A stretch of 64,000 nt of DNA from Treponema sp. (GCA_016290995.1 JAEEVR010000003.1:87906-151905), one strand, 5' to 3'; shown: positions 39,010-50,000, numbered from the stretch's first letter. Numbers and translations: made by a program. The notes: generated from the sequence alone by a model not told the origin.

Positions 39010-40743
39010 ATGAACTTCAAAAAAATTGTTGTCGCGCTTGCGGCGGCCTTTGTAGCCGTCTCGGCGCTTGCGATTGTCGCTTCCGTCAAGTTAAACGGAA
39101 ACGCGGACAAATCAACTTATCGCGGAATCGGCGAAGGACGCAACGGTCCGATCGAAGTTGAAATCAAAGTTGCGGAAAATCAAATCAAGTCCGCCCGCAT
39201 TGTAAAGGAAGCGGAAAGCGATTTTGCAAAAGCCGCCGAGACAAAAATCATCGAGCAAGCGATAAGCGCAAAAAGCTTGGAAAAGTTTGACGCGGTTTCT
39301 GGAGCGACAATCACTTCCGACGGAACGGCGGCCGCCTTGCGAGACGCTTGGAACAAGTACCTTGGCGCAAAGCAAGAGCAGGCTTCTTATTCAGACACTG
39401 AGTGCGACATTGTAATCGTCGGAGCGGGCGGAGCCGGAATGACGGCAGCCATAGAAGCGACAAAGCGCGGAGCGAAAGTGATTCTCCTTGAAAAGATGGG
39501 AACAGTCGGCGGAAACACAAACTCGGCCACCGGCGGCCTTAACGCCAGCGAAACCGCCATTCAAAAACAGCTTGGCATCCAAGACTCAAACGAGCAGTAC
39601 TACCAAGACACAATGAAGGGCGGCCGCGAGATCAACGACAAGTCTTTGGTAAGAACGATGGTCAACAGTTCCGCCGCAATCGTAGATTGGCTTATTTCTT
39701 TGGGAGCGGATTTGACGGACGTTGGAAAGATGGCCGGCAGCACAAACAAGAGAACCCACAGGCCCCAAGGCGGCGCTCCGGTCGGAACGCACTTGGTAAA
39801 AGTGTTAAAGCAAAACCTTGACTCGCTTGGAATCGACTTGCGCCTTAACAGCAAGGTAACAAACGTATTGAACCAAGACGGAAAGCCGGCCGGCGTAAAG
39901 GTTGACTACAAGGGCAAAACATATTCAATCAAGGCCAAGGCCGTGATCATCGCGACCGGCGGCTTTGGAGCCAATCCAAAAATGGTCGTTCAGTACAAGC
40001 CAAACCTCGAAGGCTTTGGCACCACAAACCACAAGGGAGCCACCGGCGACGCCTTTGCATGGCTTGAACAATTCAATGCCCAAACCGTGGACATGGAGCA
40101 AATCCAAACGCACCCGACAGTAATTCCTTCAAACGGCTTTATGATCACAGAGGCCGTCCGCGGAAACGGAGCGATTATGATCAACCGCGAAGGAAAGCGC
40201 TTTGGAAACGAAATGGCCACCCGCGACGTAATGTCAAAAAACGTTTTGGACCAAACAGGAAAAACCGCTTGGCTTTTCTTTGACCAAGGCGTGCGCGAGT
40301 CCCTTAAGGCGATCGAAGGCTACGCAAAGAAAGGACTTTTGACAGAAGGAAAGAGCGTTGAAGAAATCGCGGCCGCGCTTGGACTTCCGGCGGACTCATT
40401 AAAGGCAACTCTTGACGAATACAACGCCGCGCAAAAATCAGGAAGCGGAGACGCGGCCTTTGGACGCAAGGCAAGCGAGATGCCCCGCGCCTTGGACAAC
40501 CCGCCCTACTACGCCGTTGAAGTCGCTCCCGCCATCCACCACACGATGGGCGGCCTTAAGATCGACACAAGCGCGCGCGTATTGAACAAAAACGGACAAG
40601 TGATTCCCGGCCTCTTTGCCGCGGGAGAAGTTACCGGCGGCGTTCATGGAGCCAACCGTCTTGGCGGAAACGCCGTGGCGGACATTGAGATTTTTGGAAA
40701 GATCGCGGCCGACAGCGCCTGCGATTTTATAGCGCAGCCTTGA
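39010..40743 (+). CDS. Periplasmic fumarate-reductase-type flavoprotein (FMN-binding plus FAD domains)
   Basis: 577 residues. A membrane-spanning or signal segment (1-28), an FMN-binding domain (about 35-115) with SGATITSDG, where the Thr takes covalent FMN, then a FAD/substrate domain (135-575): VIVGAGGAGMTAAIEATKRG, QTHPTVI, EAVRGNGAIMINREGKRF, HHTMGGLKIDTSA and GANRLGGNAV. These contain the His and Arg residues that bind fumarate in Shewanella flavocytochrome c, so succinate formation is the likely reaction; the haem domain is absent and FMN would receive the electrons. AAGGAG precedes the ATG. Its place in the pyr operon suggests a link between electron disposal and pyrimidine synthesis. 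Ends 17 bases inside the convergent Gfo/Idh gene. Confidence 0.88.
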   Translation: MNFKKIVVALAAAFVAVSALAIVASVKLNGNADKSTYRGIGEGRNGPIEVEIKVAENQIKSARIVKEAESDFAKAAETKIIEQAISAKSLEKFDAVSGATITSDGTAAALRDAWNKYLGAKQEQASYSDTECDIVIVGAGGAGMTAAIEATKRGAKVILLEKMGTVGGNTNSATGGLNASETAIQKQLGIQDSNEQYYQDTMKGGREINDKSLVRTMVNSSAAIVDWLISLGADLTDVGKMAGSTNKRTHRPQGGAPVGTHLVKVLKQNLDSLGIDLRLNSKVTNVLNQDGKPAGVKVDYKGKTYSIKAKAVIIATGGFGANPKMVVQYKPNLEGFGTTNHKGATGDAFAWLEQFNAQTVDMEQIQTHPTVIPSNGFMITEAVRGNGAIMINREGKRFGNEMATRDVMSKNVLDQTGKTAWLFFDQGVRESLKAIEGYAKKGLLTEGKSVEEIAAALGLPADSLKATLDEYNAAQKSGSGDAAFGRKASEMPRALDNPPYYAVEVAPAIHHTMGGLKIDTSARVLNKNGQVIPGLFAAGEVTGGVHGANRLGGNAVADIEIFGKIAADSACDFIAQP

Positions 40744-41794
40744 TTTCTTCCAAGACCGCGAGCGCGTTTATTCCAGTTTGCAGGTTGGACATCAAGGGCG
40801 CTTTTCCGTCCAAGAAGTCCGCCGCATTCTGGACCATATTGGCAAAGTAGCCGGTCTTTTTAGGAAGAACGATTTTCTTGTCGCGGCTAAGGGAATAAAA
40901 GCCTGTGTAAAGGTTTGACTCAAAGCGCCTGTAAAATTTAGCGTAGCCGTTTCCGATGCAAACGCGGCCTTCCGTTCCGACAATATCCAACTCAAATCCA
41001 AAAAAGCGGCTGCGGCCCGACATAAAGAAAGAGACTTCCGGGCAAAGCTTGCTTGAGTAATGCGCGCAAAGCTCGCGGACAATATCTTTGTTTTTTGGAT
41101 CTCGGTAAACGCCGGTGACGACAGGATTCTTTAAGATTGAGCGCGCGGACGATTCGCCAAAAGCGGCGCCGCCCTTTCCGCCCGCCGCCTCAAGGCTTTC
41201 AAGCAAGAACAAAACGATGTCAACCAAGTGCGTTCCGTCGTGAAGCAAGCTGTAGGCGCCGCTTTCTTCCGCGGCCGGATCGTAAAGCTTCATTCCTGAA
41301 AAAAGTTTTGCGGATATCGACTGCAGCGGGCCGATCGTCGCTATGTAAGCCGCGGCAGTCCTGTAATCATAGGCAAAGCGGCGCTCGTGGTTTACCAAAA
41401 TCGGAACGCCGTGTTTTTTCGCGGCGGCCTTAATCTTGGCAGCGTCCTTAAGGTTTAGGGCAACGGGCTTTTCCAAAATCAAAAGCTTTGGACCGCGGCT
41501 TATCACGTCAAGCGCTACTTCCAAGTGCGCGTCTTCGTTGACCGCGACCACGACAATGTCGGGCGAGCAATTTTGGTAAAGCTCGTCAACCGACTGATAC
41601 GCGCGGAGCATGGGATTTTTTTGCCGGAACAAAGCGAGCGTCTTTGGATTATTGTCAACGCCAGCGATTAGTTTTATGCGTCGATTTTTTTTAAGCGCCG
41701 TCACGTGGCTTGCAGGCTGCTCGCGCTTTTTGTCAAAGCCCAAAGTCCAACCGATGCGGCCAACTCCTACGACGGCTGCGGTATGCTTTTTCAA
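40727..41794 (-). CDS. Gfo/Idh/MocA-family NAD(P)-dependent oxidoreductase
   Basis: 355 residues. N-terminal Rossmann fold with AAVVGVGRIGWTLGFDKK, then VDNNPKTLALFR, PDIVVVAVNEDAHLEVALD and LILEKPVALNLKDAAKIKAA (the EKP motif that orients the nicotinamide). The C-terminal alpha/beta domain has LHDGTHLVDIVLFLLES. Such enzymes act on sugars, inositols or sialic-acid-type compounds; the substrate is not evident. The start overlaps the stop of the GGDEF/EAL gene (ATGA), and the 3' end overlaps the convergent fumarate-reductase gene by 17 bases. Confidence 0.88.
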   Translation of the reverse strand: MKKHTAAVVGVGRIGWTLGFDKKREQPASHVTALKKNRRIKLIAGVDNNPKTLALFRQKNPMLRAYQSVDELYQNCSPDIVVVAVNEDAHLEVALDVISRGPKLLILEKPVALNLKDAAKIKAAAKKHGVPILVNHERRFAYDYRTAAAYIATIGPLQSISAKLFSGMKLYDPAAEESGAYSLLHDGTHLVDIVLFLLESLEAAGGKGGAAFGESSARSILKNPVVTGVYRDPKNKDIVRELCAHYSSKLCPEVSFFMSGRSRFFGFELDIVGTEGRVCIGNGYAKFYRRFESNLYTGFYSLSRDKKIVLPKKTGYFANMVQNAADFLDGKAPLMSNLQTGINALAVLEEIKAAL

Positions 41795-44109
41795 ACGTGT
41801 CTCTCCAAATAAGTAATGAAGTCTTCTTCGCTTAGAGGCCTTGAATAGTAGTAGCCTTGAACATAGTTTACGTCAACGGAACGCAAGAAGGCGATTTGCT
41901 GTTCGGTTTCAACGCCTTCGCAAATCGTTTCCTTTCCAAGCGACTTGGCCATTTCGACGATCTTTGCGACAATCTTGTATTCGTCTTCGCTTGGAAGCTT
42001 TCCGTTTTTGTCAACGCGCATAAACTTTTGGTCCAGCTTAAGAACGTCGGCGGGAATCTCGGAGATAATGTTAAGCGAAGACTCGCCGCTTCCAAAGTCG
42101 TCGATGGCCACGCGGAATTTTCTTTCGTGCAACTGCCGTGTAACTTCAACCAAGCGATTGTCGCCAACGCCAACGGAGCGCTCGATGATTTCCACCTCGA
42201 TCAAATTAGCGGGAATGTTATAGCGGTCAAACAAATCGCAGAATTTTTTTACAAAGCCCTCGTCGCCCAAGTGGAAGCGGGACATGTTCACCGAAATCGG
42301 AACGTTGGGCTTTCCGGCCTTAATGCGTTCGTCAAGGAATTCAAAGACTTGCTGGTAAACGTAAAAGTCAAGGCGGTTTATGTATCCGTTCCTTTCAAAC
42401 AAAGTGATGAATTCGTCAGGCATGCAAAGGCCAAGTTCCGGCGACTCCCAGCGCACAAGGGCTTCGGCGCCGATAACCTTTCCGTTTGTCAAATCAACCT
42501 TGGGCTGGTAAACGACGTAAAATTCTTTGTGGGCGAAAGCGATCGGTATGTAGCGCTCGATTTTTTTGTCCTTGATGATTCGCTCTTCCATGCTGGCGTC
42601 GTAAACCGAATAATTTTGAAGCAAGTTTTCTTGGATTATGTGCTTGGCGTAGCTTGTTTTTGCGATTAAATTTTGAACGGTGTCCTTTTCAAAATCCTTT
42701 CCGGCAAACACGATTCCGGTCTTTGTGGAAATGCGTTCGCCGGAGCGGCCCGGAAAATAATTTCCGTTGTACAAGAAGTTGTTGAATTCCTTTAGGGCCT
42801 CTTTCTTGCCTTGCTTTTCTTTGAGCGGATACATCAAGTACAAGTGGTCGATGGCGCCGCGCGCGGCGATTCCGTTTTGCAGCATCGCGATTTGTCCCAA
42901 GCGCTTGGCAAGCATCATAATTTGTTCGTTGGCGGCCGCGACGCCTTCGGTTTGCTGAACGATTCTAAAGCCGCGGATGTCGATTCCAAAGAGCATGTAG
43001 TTTTTGTCGGAATTTCTATCCAATATGCGCTCGCACTCTTCCTCAAAGCGAGACTCGGTCCACAAGCCAGTAAGCTCGTCAAAGTCGCTGTCTTGCTGCA
43101 AGGTCAAGCGGTGCGAAGACTTTCCGCGCGAGCCCGAAAGCGTCACAAAGGCAAAGGCAAAAATCACAAGAATCGCAAAGATTACAAAAAGCGCGATAAG
43201 GCTTCCGCTTGAATTCAATGAATTAATGTACGACGGATGCTCCGTCTCGACAAGGCCGATCGTCCACTTGGAATTCTTTACCTTTGCAAACGAAATGTAT
43301 TCCGTTCCCATAATGTAGGATTCCAAAATCACAGAACCCGCGTCTTGATATTTAATCGCGTCCTTAAAATCATACAAGGCGGACTTTTCTTTTTGCGAAA
43401 GCTGCTCTTCTTCGCCAGCCTTTGTCTTTATCACGCTTTCAAATTCCGGCTCGATCAAAAACTCGTTCAAGTCGTTCATTACAAAGCATGAAGAATTTCT
43501 TGCAAAGGGCAAGGCCGAGACAGGATCTTTTATCGCCTTTAAGTCAACGACATAAAAAAGAACTCCGCGCATTCCGCTTTCGTCGTAAATCGTTTTTGCA
43601 ACCGTAAAGGCCGCCTTTTTCATATAGTTGTCTTGCGTGTCTCGGGAAATTTCGGCCTTTGTCCTGCCGGAATAAAAGGCGTCAAAAAATTCTTCCTTCT
43701 TAAAGTTAAGCCTGCGTCCGTCCTTTGTGTAAAAATCGCCGTTCATGTCGGCAAAGTAAAGGCCAAAGACATAAGGCGGCTGTTCCATCGCCTCAACTCC
43801 GGCAAGGGCGCCGTTAATCGCGCGAGTGTTGGGAAGGTTAAGAACCGGCATATGCGAAATGCGCTCCAAGTCGGCTTCGTAACCCGTAAGCCTGTTTTCC
43901 AGATATTCCGCTCCAGACTTGACTGCGTATTCGGTTGAAGACCTGTAAAAGCTTTTGATGTTGCTTGTGGTTGTCCGCAAAATCAAATAGCAAAAGACCG
44001 AAACCAAAAGGAGCACAATAATAGAAAAAACGATTATTGAATGCCTGCGCATCGCAAGGCGGCTAAGAGAGACTCCATTCTTTTTTGAATATCTTTTTGC
44101 GAAAAACAT
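41791..44109 (-). CDS. Membrane sensor with degenerate GGDEF and intact EAL domain
   Basis: About 772 residues. One TM helix near the N-terminus, an extracytoplasmic sensor (Cache-like, about 50-300), a second TM (about 300-325), a GGDEF domain (360-510) whose active motif is replaced by RGAID, and an EAL domain (520-770) that keeps EALVRW, SVNMSRF, the DDFGSGESSL acidic pair, KLDQKF, EGVET and QGYYYSRPL. It should hydrolyse c-di-GMP, with the GGDEF part regulatory. I start at 44109; an in-frame ATG at 44124 directly abuts a TATTAT -10 (44125-44130, TTGCGG 18 bp upstream) and would fall before the transcription start. First of two genes with the Gfo/Idh enzyme. Confidence 0.87.
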   Translation of the reverse strand: MFFAKRYSKKNGVSLSRLAMRRHSIIVFSIIVLLLVSVFCYLILRTTTSNIKSFYRSSTEYAVKSGAEYLENRLTGYEADLERISHMPVLNLPNTRAINGALAGVEAMEQPPYVFGLYFADMNGDFYTKDGRRLNFKKEEFFDAFYSGRTKAEISRDTQDNYMKKAAFTVAKTIYDESGMRGVLFYVVDLKAIKDPVSALPFARNSSCFVMNDLNEFLIEPEFESVIKTKAGEEEQLSQKEKSALYDFKDAIKYQDAGSVILESYIMGTEYISFAKVKNSKWTIGLVETEHPSYINSLNSSGSLIALFVIFAILVIFAFAFVTLSGSRGKSSHRLTLQQDSDFDELTGLWTESRFEEECERILDRNSDKNYMLFGIDIRGFRIVQQTEGVAAANEQIMMLAKRLGQIAMLQNGIAARGAIDHLYLMYPLKEKQGKKEALKEFNNFLYNGNYFPGRSGERISTKTGIVFAGKDFEKDTVQNLIAKTSYAKHIIQENLLQNYSVYDASMEERIIKDKKIERYIPIAFAHKEFYVVYQPKVDLTNGKVIGAEALVRWESPELGLCMPDEFITLFERNGYINRLDFYVYQQVFEFLDERIKAGKPNVPISVNMSRFHLGDEGFVKKFCDLFDRYNIPANLIEVEIIERSVGVGDNRLVEVTRQLHERKFRVAIDDFGSGESSLNIISEIPADVLKLDQKFMRVDKNGKLPSEDEYKIVAKIVEMAKSLGKETICEGVETEQQIAFLRSVDVNYVQGYYYSRPLSEEDFITYLERHV

Positions 44110-44153
44110 TGCTTGTCGTTCCATATAATAGCACAGTTAATGGAAATCCGCAA

Positions 44154-44182
44154 GTGACAAATAGCGCTTGTCGTGGTATAAT
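44154..44182 (+). promoter_or_regulatory. Promoter of addB-addA
   Basis: GTGACA (44154-44159), 17-bp spacer, TATAAT (44177-44182), then 6 bases to the GTG at 44189. It partly overlaps the divergent promoter of the GGDEF/EAL gene. Confidence 0.75.
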
Positions 44183-44188
44183 ACAGGG

Positions 44189-47056
44189 GTGAACGTAATA
44201 GAAAAAACCTTAAAAGACAATATCCTTGACAAAAATTCAGTATTCATATTCAACAGCGACATCGCCGCAAATTCTTGGACCGACTTTATCGTAAGAAAAG
44301 ACGGACAAGACGGCTGGCCGCAAAGCGTGGCGCTTGAGCGCTTTTTGGCTTGGGACGACTTTAAAGGCCAAACTCTAAAGATCCAAGAAGAAGGTTTGGA
44401 AACAATTCCCTCTTTGCTAAGAAAGCTTTTTGCCCGCGACTTGCTTGAAAAAATTAAGAGCGGAGCGAATGTTTTTGAGCGCTTGGTCAATTCCGATTAC
44501 AAGGAAAACGCGCCTTCGTTCACAGATTGGATTTCTGGCATTTTGCCTTCTTTGGGCCGCTGGAAAAGCTTGGCGCAAAAATTTATGCAAGGCGGCGAAG
44601 GCGATCCTCTCGCGGCTAAATTCATCGGCGAGCGCGACACCCCCGAAAACCGCGACTTTTTGCGCCTTTACCAAGAATACGAAAAATTTTTGCGGGAACG
44701 GAATTTGTTCGAGCCGACCTGGCAAAAAGCCGTCTTTGAGCCAAACGACGCAAAAACTTACTTTCTATTTTTTCCGGAACTATTGGACGACTTTGACGAA
44801 TACAAGGAAGTTTTGGAGCAAGCGGAAAAAAGCGGCAAAGTCCATTTGATCCGCATTCCCAAATCCGACAAAGAGATCAAGGCGGATTATTGGACTTCGG
44901 CAAGGCTTGAGCTAAGAATGACCGCGCTAAAAATTCTAAAAGAAAAAGAGGCGGGAACGGATTGGACCGACATCGCGCTTTGCGTTCCGGACATAGAAAA
45001 TTACAGGCCATATGTTGAGCGAGAGCTTGGCCTTTACCAAATTCCCTTTGTCACAAGGTCAGGCGTAAAGTTGGGCTTGACCGGAGCGGGAAGAATTTTT
45101 AGAAAAATCCAGGACTGCGTCTCAAACAATTTTTCCTACCAAAGCGTAAGGGCCCTTTTGCTTGACTCCAACTTTCCGTGGAAAAACCCGGACGAAATGG
45201 AAATGCTCGTGCGGCTTGGAAAAGAGTCCAAATGCTTGGTTCAATACAAAGACAAAGACGGCAAGGTCATCGATCCCTGGCTTGTCGATTTGAACGAAAT
45301 AGCGCCAAAAAGCCAAAACACAAAAGAGTATTTGAGAGTCCGGGACTTTTACGCCAACTTAAAAAATTCTTTGCAAAAAATCAGCAAGGCGGATTCCTTT
45401 GCAAAAATCAAAAGGGAATGGAAAAACTTTGAAAGCGCTTTTATAAAGCCGCAAAACGAAATTCAAGAAAGCGCGAATTTAATTCTTAGCCGCTGCGTGG
45501 CCCTGTTGGACCAATTGATCGCCTTGGAAGAAAAGTTTCCGGAACTCATAAAAGAAAAAAGCGACAACTACTCTTTCTTTCTAAATGAGATTGAAGGCAC
45601 GCAATACCAAAAGCAAAGCAAGGAGCGCGGCGTTTCGATTTACGATTACAGGGTCAGCGCAATGGCGGCGATAAAGAAACAGTTTGTGATCAACGCAAGC
45701 CAAGACAAAATCACCGTCGAAAAAACTCCGCTGCCCTTCTTGTCGCCCAAAGAGCGCGCTCTCTTGCTTGGCGACAGAAAGGACGACCATTCCGAAGCCT
45801 ACGTCCGTTCCTACGACATAAACAGCGACTGCTCCTTTTCTTGTTCGCAAGCGGCCCTTGACGGCTTTGCGATCCCCCACTCCGCGTTGACAACCGCTCA
45901 AGATCCAGAAGGAGCGCTTTTAGACTTGGACAAAAATGACTTTATAAAAATTGAAAAAGAATTTTTGGCCAACAAAGAAAGCGCGCCCAAAGCCTTGACC
46001 GCTTTGCAAAAAGCGTCGCTGGAAAAATACTTTCAAACAAACGGCGACACGGAAAGCTTGGACCCAATAAAAGACAACCAAGAAAAAAAAGACTATCTAG
46101 CCGCCGCAATAGAAAGAAAAACAAAGGGCGAGGTTCATTTAACGCCCAGCGACTTAAGGGATTTCTTTCCCTGTCCGCGCCAATGGATTTTTAAAGACTT
46201 GCTGCAAGTAAACGAATTTTCCTTGGACACAGAGCTTTTTGAAATTTACGACCAAGGAAACATCAACCATAAAATTTTGGAAATGTATTTTAAGGGCCTA
46301 AAGGAAAACGGAAATAAAATTCCAACCGTCTCAGAAGAAAGCCAAAAGCTTGTCCTTAACGGCGACGAGGATTACGAAAAGAACGAGCTGCTTCCGCTTT
46401 TGGAAAAATACGCCGGCGACGCATACGAAGCTTCGCGCTCTTACAGGCGCAGCGCTTTGGTAAAGGAAACGCTAAAAAGCCAAAACACGCTCTTTGCAAA
46501 TTCCGTAATGCAATTCTTAAAAAACTTTTGCCAAAAAGACGCTTTTGGCGGATGGACAATCCAAGAAGTTGAATGGGGCGAAGGCCGCGACGCTTCGCTT
46601 CCTCCAATGCTAAGGGGAAGAATGGACTTGGTCTTGCGCTCGCCGGAAAACGAGATCGCGATAATCGATTACAAGAACAGCCAAAGCTCGATACCAAAAG
46701 GCAACTTAAATCAAAAAGACGCAAGCGCCAATCCAGACGGTTCGCCGGCAGAATTGGACGACTACCAAATGGCCGCCTACGTTTATTTGTGGGAAAAAAG
46801 CAATCCCGCGCAAAAGGACATGATACAAAAAGCCAGCTTTGTCTCGATAAAAAAATTTAAGGAAGAGCAAGTCATCGGATCAAGCAAAAAAGCGGTCGCC
46901 AGAGATGATTTTGAGCCGGCGATTCAAAGCCTTAAAAGGCAAGCCCAAGTTATGAACGACAGCCTTGAAAGCAGAAGCTTCAAGCTTGACAAAGTGAAGC
47001 GTTACCAGCATTGCATAGCTTGCGATTACAAAAATCTTTGCAGGACAACTTTTTAG
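44189..47056 (+). CDS. addB: AddB-like helicase/nuclease subunit
   Basis: 955 residues. Partner of AddA in double-strand-break resection and Chi recognition. The N-terminal two-thirds has no intact helicase motifs, as in AddB/RexB. The C-terminal PD-(D/E)XK nuclease domain shows LRGRMDLVLRSPENEIAIID with the catalytic Asp and IDYKNS, and a 4Fe-4S staple: Cys in FFPCPRQW and C-x2-C-x5-C in HCIACDYKNLC at the end. I start at GTG 44189, 6 bases after the -10; the frame reaches a TTG at 44168 that lies upstream of the -10. Eleven bases separate it from addA. Confidence 0.88.
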   Translation: MNVIEKTLKDNILDKNSVFIFNSDIAANSWTDFIVRKDGQDGWPQSVALERFLAWDDFKGQTLKIQEEGLETIPSLLRKLFARDLLEKIKSGANVFERLVNSDYKENAPSFTDWISGILPSLGRWKSLAQKFMQGGEGDPLAAKFIGERDTPENRDFLRLYQEYEKFLRERNLFEPTWQKAVFEPNDAKTYFLFFPELLDDFDEYKEVLEQAEKSGKVHLIRIPKSDKEIKADYWTSARLELRMTALKILKEKEAGTDWTDIALCVPDIENYRPYVERELGLYQIPFVTRSGVKLGLTGAGRIFRKIQDCVSNNFSYQSVRALLLDSNFPWKNPDEMEMLVRLGKESKCLVQYKDKDGKVIDPWLVDLNEIAPKSQNTKEYLRVRDFYANLKNSLQKISKADSFAKIKREWKNFESAFIKPQNEIQESANLILSRCVALLDQLIALEEKFPELIKEKSDNYSFFLNEIEGTQYQKQSKERGVSIYDYRVSAMAAIKKQFVINASQDKITVEKTPLPFLSPKERALLLGDRKDDHSEAYVRSYDINSDCSFSCSQAALDGFAIPHSALTTAQDPEGALLDLDKNDFIKIEKEFLANKESAPKALTALQKASLEKYFQTNGDTESLDPIKDNQEKKDYLAAAIERKTKGEVHLTPSDLRDFFPCPRQWIFKDLLQVNEFSLDTELFEIYDQGNINHKILEMYFKGLKENGNKIPTVSEESQKLVLNGDEDYEKNELLPLLEKYAGDAYEASRSYRRSALVKETLKSQNTLFANSVMQFLKNFCQKDAFGGWTIQEVEWGEGRDASLPPMLRGRMDLVLRSPENEIAIIDYKNSQSSIPKGNLNQKDASANPDGSPAELDDYQMAAYVYLWEKSNPAQKDMIQKASFVSIKKFKEEQVIGSSKKAVARDDFEPAIQSLKRQAQVMNDSLESRSFKLDKVKRYQHCIACDYKNLCRTTF

Positions 47057-47067
47057 GGAGGCACGGA

Positions 47068-50000
47068 ATGGATTACGCAGAATTCGCTTCGATATTGAAT
47101 ACGGCTCCGGACGCAGACCAAAAGGAAGTCATTTGTTCCTTGCAAAACACAATCGTCTCCGCGGGAGCGGGAAGCGGAAAAACCCAAACGCTCGCAAGCC
47201 GCTTTGCCTATTTGATCACCGCCGACTTAAAAGACAAAGACGGAAACACAATTAAGAATCCAACCGTAGAAAGAATCCTTACGCTTACCTTTACAAAAAA
47301 AGCGGCGGCCGAAATGTACCAGCGCATTTACCTAACGCTCAAGCGATTCGCGCAAAATGCAAAAGATCCGGCGGCAAAGCAAAAGGCCCAAGACGCCATC
47401 GACAATTTTTCCAAGGCCAGAATTCAAACCCTTGACTCTTACAGCGCGAGCATTTTGCGGCAGGCGGCTCCCCTTTACGGAATCCGTCCCGACTTTACGC
47501 CGGGAGCGAACCCTTCGCAAATAAACGATTTGGCCTTTGATTTTGTCATGGACAACAGGTGGAACCCGGCAATCCAATGGATTTCCGATCCGGCAAAAAT
47601 CGAAGACTGCGCAAAGCTCTTTGCCGACGCCGCCAACAAAAACGCGTCAATCGCCAGTTCCGCAAACAAAGAAAAAAAATGCGCCGTATTCGCCCAAAGC
47701 TTGGCGGCGCAAAAAGAATTCGCTCAAGAACAGTGGAACAAAAAGCGCCCCTTCATAGCGATCGAAAAAGCGATACAAGAAGCCAACCAATACGTTCCCT
47801 ATGACAAGCTGAACAAAAGGCCGCCTCAATGGCTGCTCAACCTTGTAAAAGCCTATGATTTTTGGGAGCAAGAAAAAACGCAAAAAGCAAGGGCCGCCTT
47901 TAGAGCGCTTGCGGAGCGGAAAGATTTGTACCAAGACCTGGACAAGACCATCGAGTTGTTAAACTCAAACGATTTCATTCTTTTGAAAAACGCGATCGAC
48001 GCTTTTGACGTTTCAAGAGTTTCTGATGACAATATAAAAGAGACGCTCATAAGCAGGCTGTTTAAAAAAGAAGGCGAAGACACGGGAATCACAACTGACT
48101 TTTACAACATTTTAAATTTCTTGTCCGACCTAAAACGCTTGGAGCGGCTGCACCCTCTGCTTGACGAATTTACAGACAAGGCAATCGACTACAAAAGAAA
48201 AGCGGGCGAGCTGACTTTTAAAGACACAAACGACCTTGCCCTGCTTGCCTTAAAGGAACAAGAATCCATAAGAATACAGGAACGCGACTCCTACGACTTT
48301 ATAATGATCGACGAGTTCCAAGACAACAACGGCCCCAACCGCGACTTGCTTCTTTTAATCTCAAAAGACGACGACGGCAACATAATGAAAAACCGCCTGT
48401 TCTTTGTCGGAGACGAAAAGCAGTCCATTTATAGATTCCGCGGCGCGGACGTTTCGGTCTTTAACAGCCTTGAAGAATCAATCAAGCCGTGCGCAAAGCT
48501 TCCGATGCGCATAAACTACAGGTCAAGCAACCTTTTGCTGGACGAGTTCAATCAATTTTTTGGCGGCTTTTTTCCAACAGACAAAAGCGAACCGACCGTA
48601 AAAGAAGAATGCGCAAAGTTGTTTAAGAACGGCGGCGTTCAAGTTTACGAAGCGAAGTACGACCAAAACGCAAGGGCGGTTTTTCCGGAAAAGAAAGAAG
48701 CCGACACAAGCCCGTGTCCTAGAATGCACGTTTGCTCATATCCGTCGGAAGATCAAGACCCTGACGATTACATCGAAGAAAAAAACGCAAAGGCGCTTTT
48801 CATCGCCAAAAAAATTCTTGAGCTGCATCAAGAAAAGGGCGTCGCCTTTAGGGACATCGCGCTTTTGACAAGAAGCAGAACCAACTATTCCAACATCGCG
48901 CGAATATTCACCCTAAATAAAGTTCCGTTCGCGCTGGACGAGCAAGCGGACATCCTTACGCAAGCCACCACAAATGACTTTTACAGCGCGCTGCGCCTTT
49001 GCGTCTATCCCGCCGACATAAACGCCTTTGCGTCTTTCTTAAACTCGCCCTTTGCCGGAATGACATTGAACGCCGCCGAAAAAATTCTTTCTCTATTTCC
49101 AAGCAAGGCTTTTGACCCGGAGATTGACGCCAAAAGCGTTTTGTCAAAAGAAGAATTAGAGCGCTACAAAGCGGCGGAAAATTTTTACAAGGAGATGTCG
49201 GACTTCGCGCTTTCAAATCCGATCGCAAATTCCATCGAACGCTTGTGGCAAAAGGAAGGCTACAAGTTTTCGTTAAACGCTGACGAAGAGCTTTACGACT
49301 TGCTTTACGAATTGGCAAGAAAAGCCGACCTTGACGCAAAGGACTTGTCGTGGTTTGTGGACCAATTGGCGATTGAATCCTCTGCGTCTTTTGGCGAGCA
49401 TTCCGAAATCGACTTAAAGGAAATCGACTATCCGGTCGAAAGCTCAGACTCCGTCAACATAATGACAATCCATAAAAGCAAAGGCTTGCAATTTAAATAT
49501 GTCTTTGTTTGGGGCTTGTCCGACACGCGCGAAGGAAACAATTCCGACAATTCCAAAATTCTCCAAAGCGAAAAATTTGGAGCGGTAGTCGCGGCCAGCA
49601 ATAAAAAAGACAATTTCTTTGTCCTTATGGCCGCCGATGAAGAAAAGAAAAAGGAAGACGCCGAAAAGCGCCGCCTTGCCTATGTAGCCCTGACCCGCGC
49701 AAAGGAAGAGCTTTTTATAGTCGGAAACGAGCCGCCAAAAAATCCAACCGCAAGGCCGGTTCCTGGAATCATTCAATTTTATCAAGACAACGATATCTAC
49801 GACGCTCCCTTTGACGTAATCCACATTGAGCCATACCCGCGCGGAAGCGAACGCCCGGCTTCAAGCGGAAAAGAGCTGACCGTACAAGACATAAAAAAAA
49901 TTTACGGCGAGGCAAAGGAAATCCAAACGGAAAAAGCCAAAAACATTTGGACAAGCCCCAGCGCGCTGGAAGCCGCCGCGGACCCTGCAAGCGCGGACCC

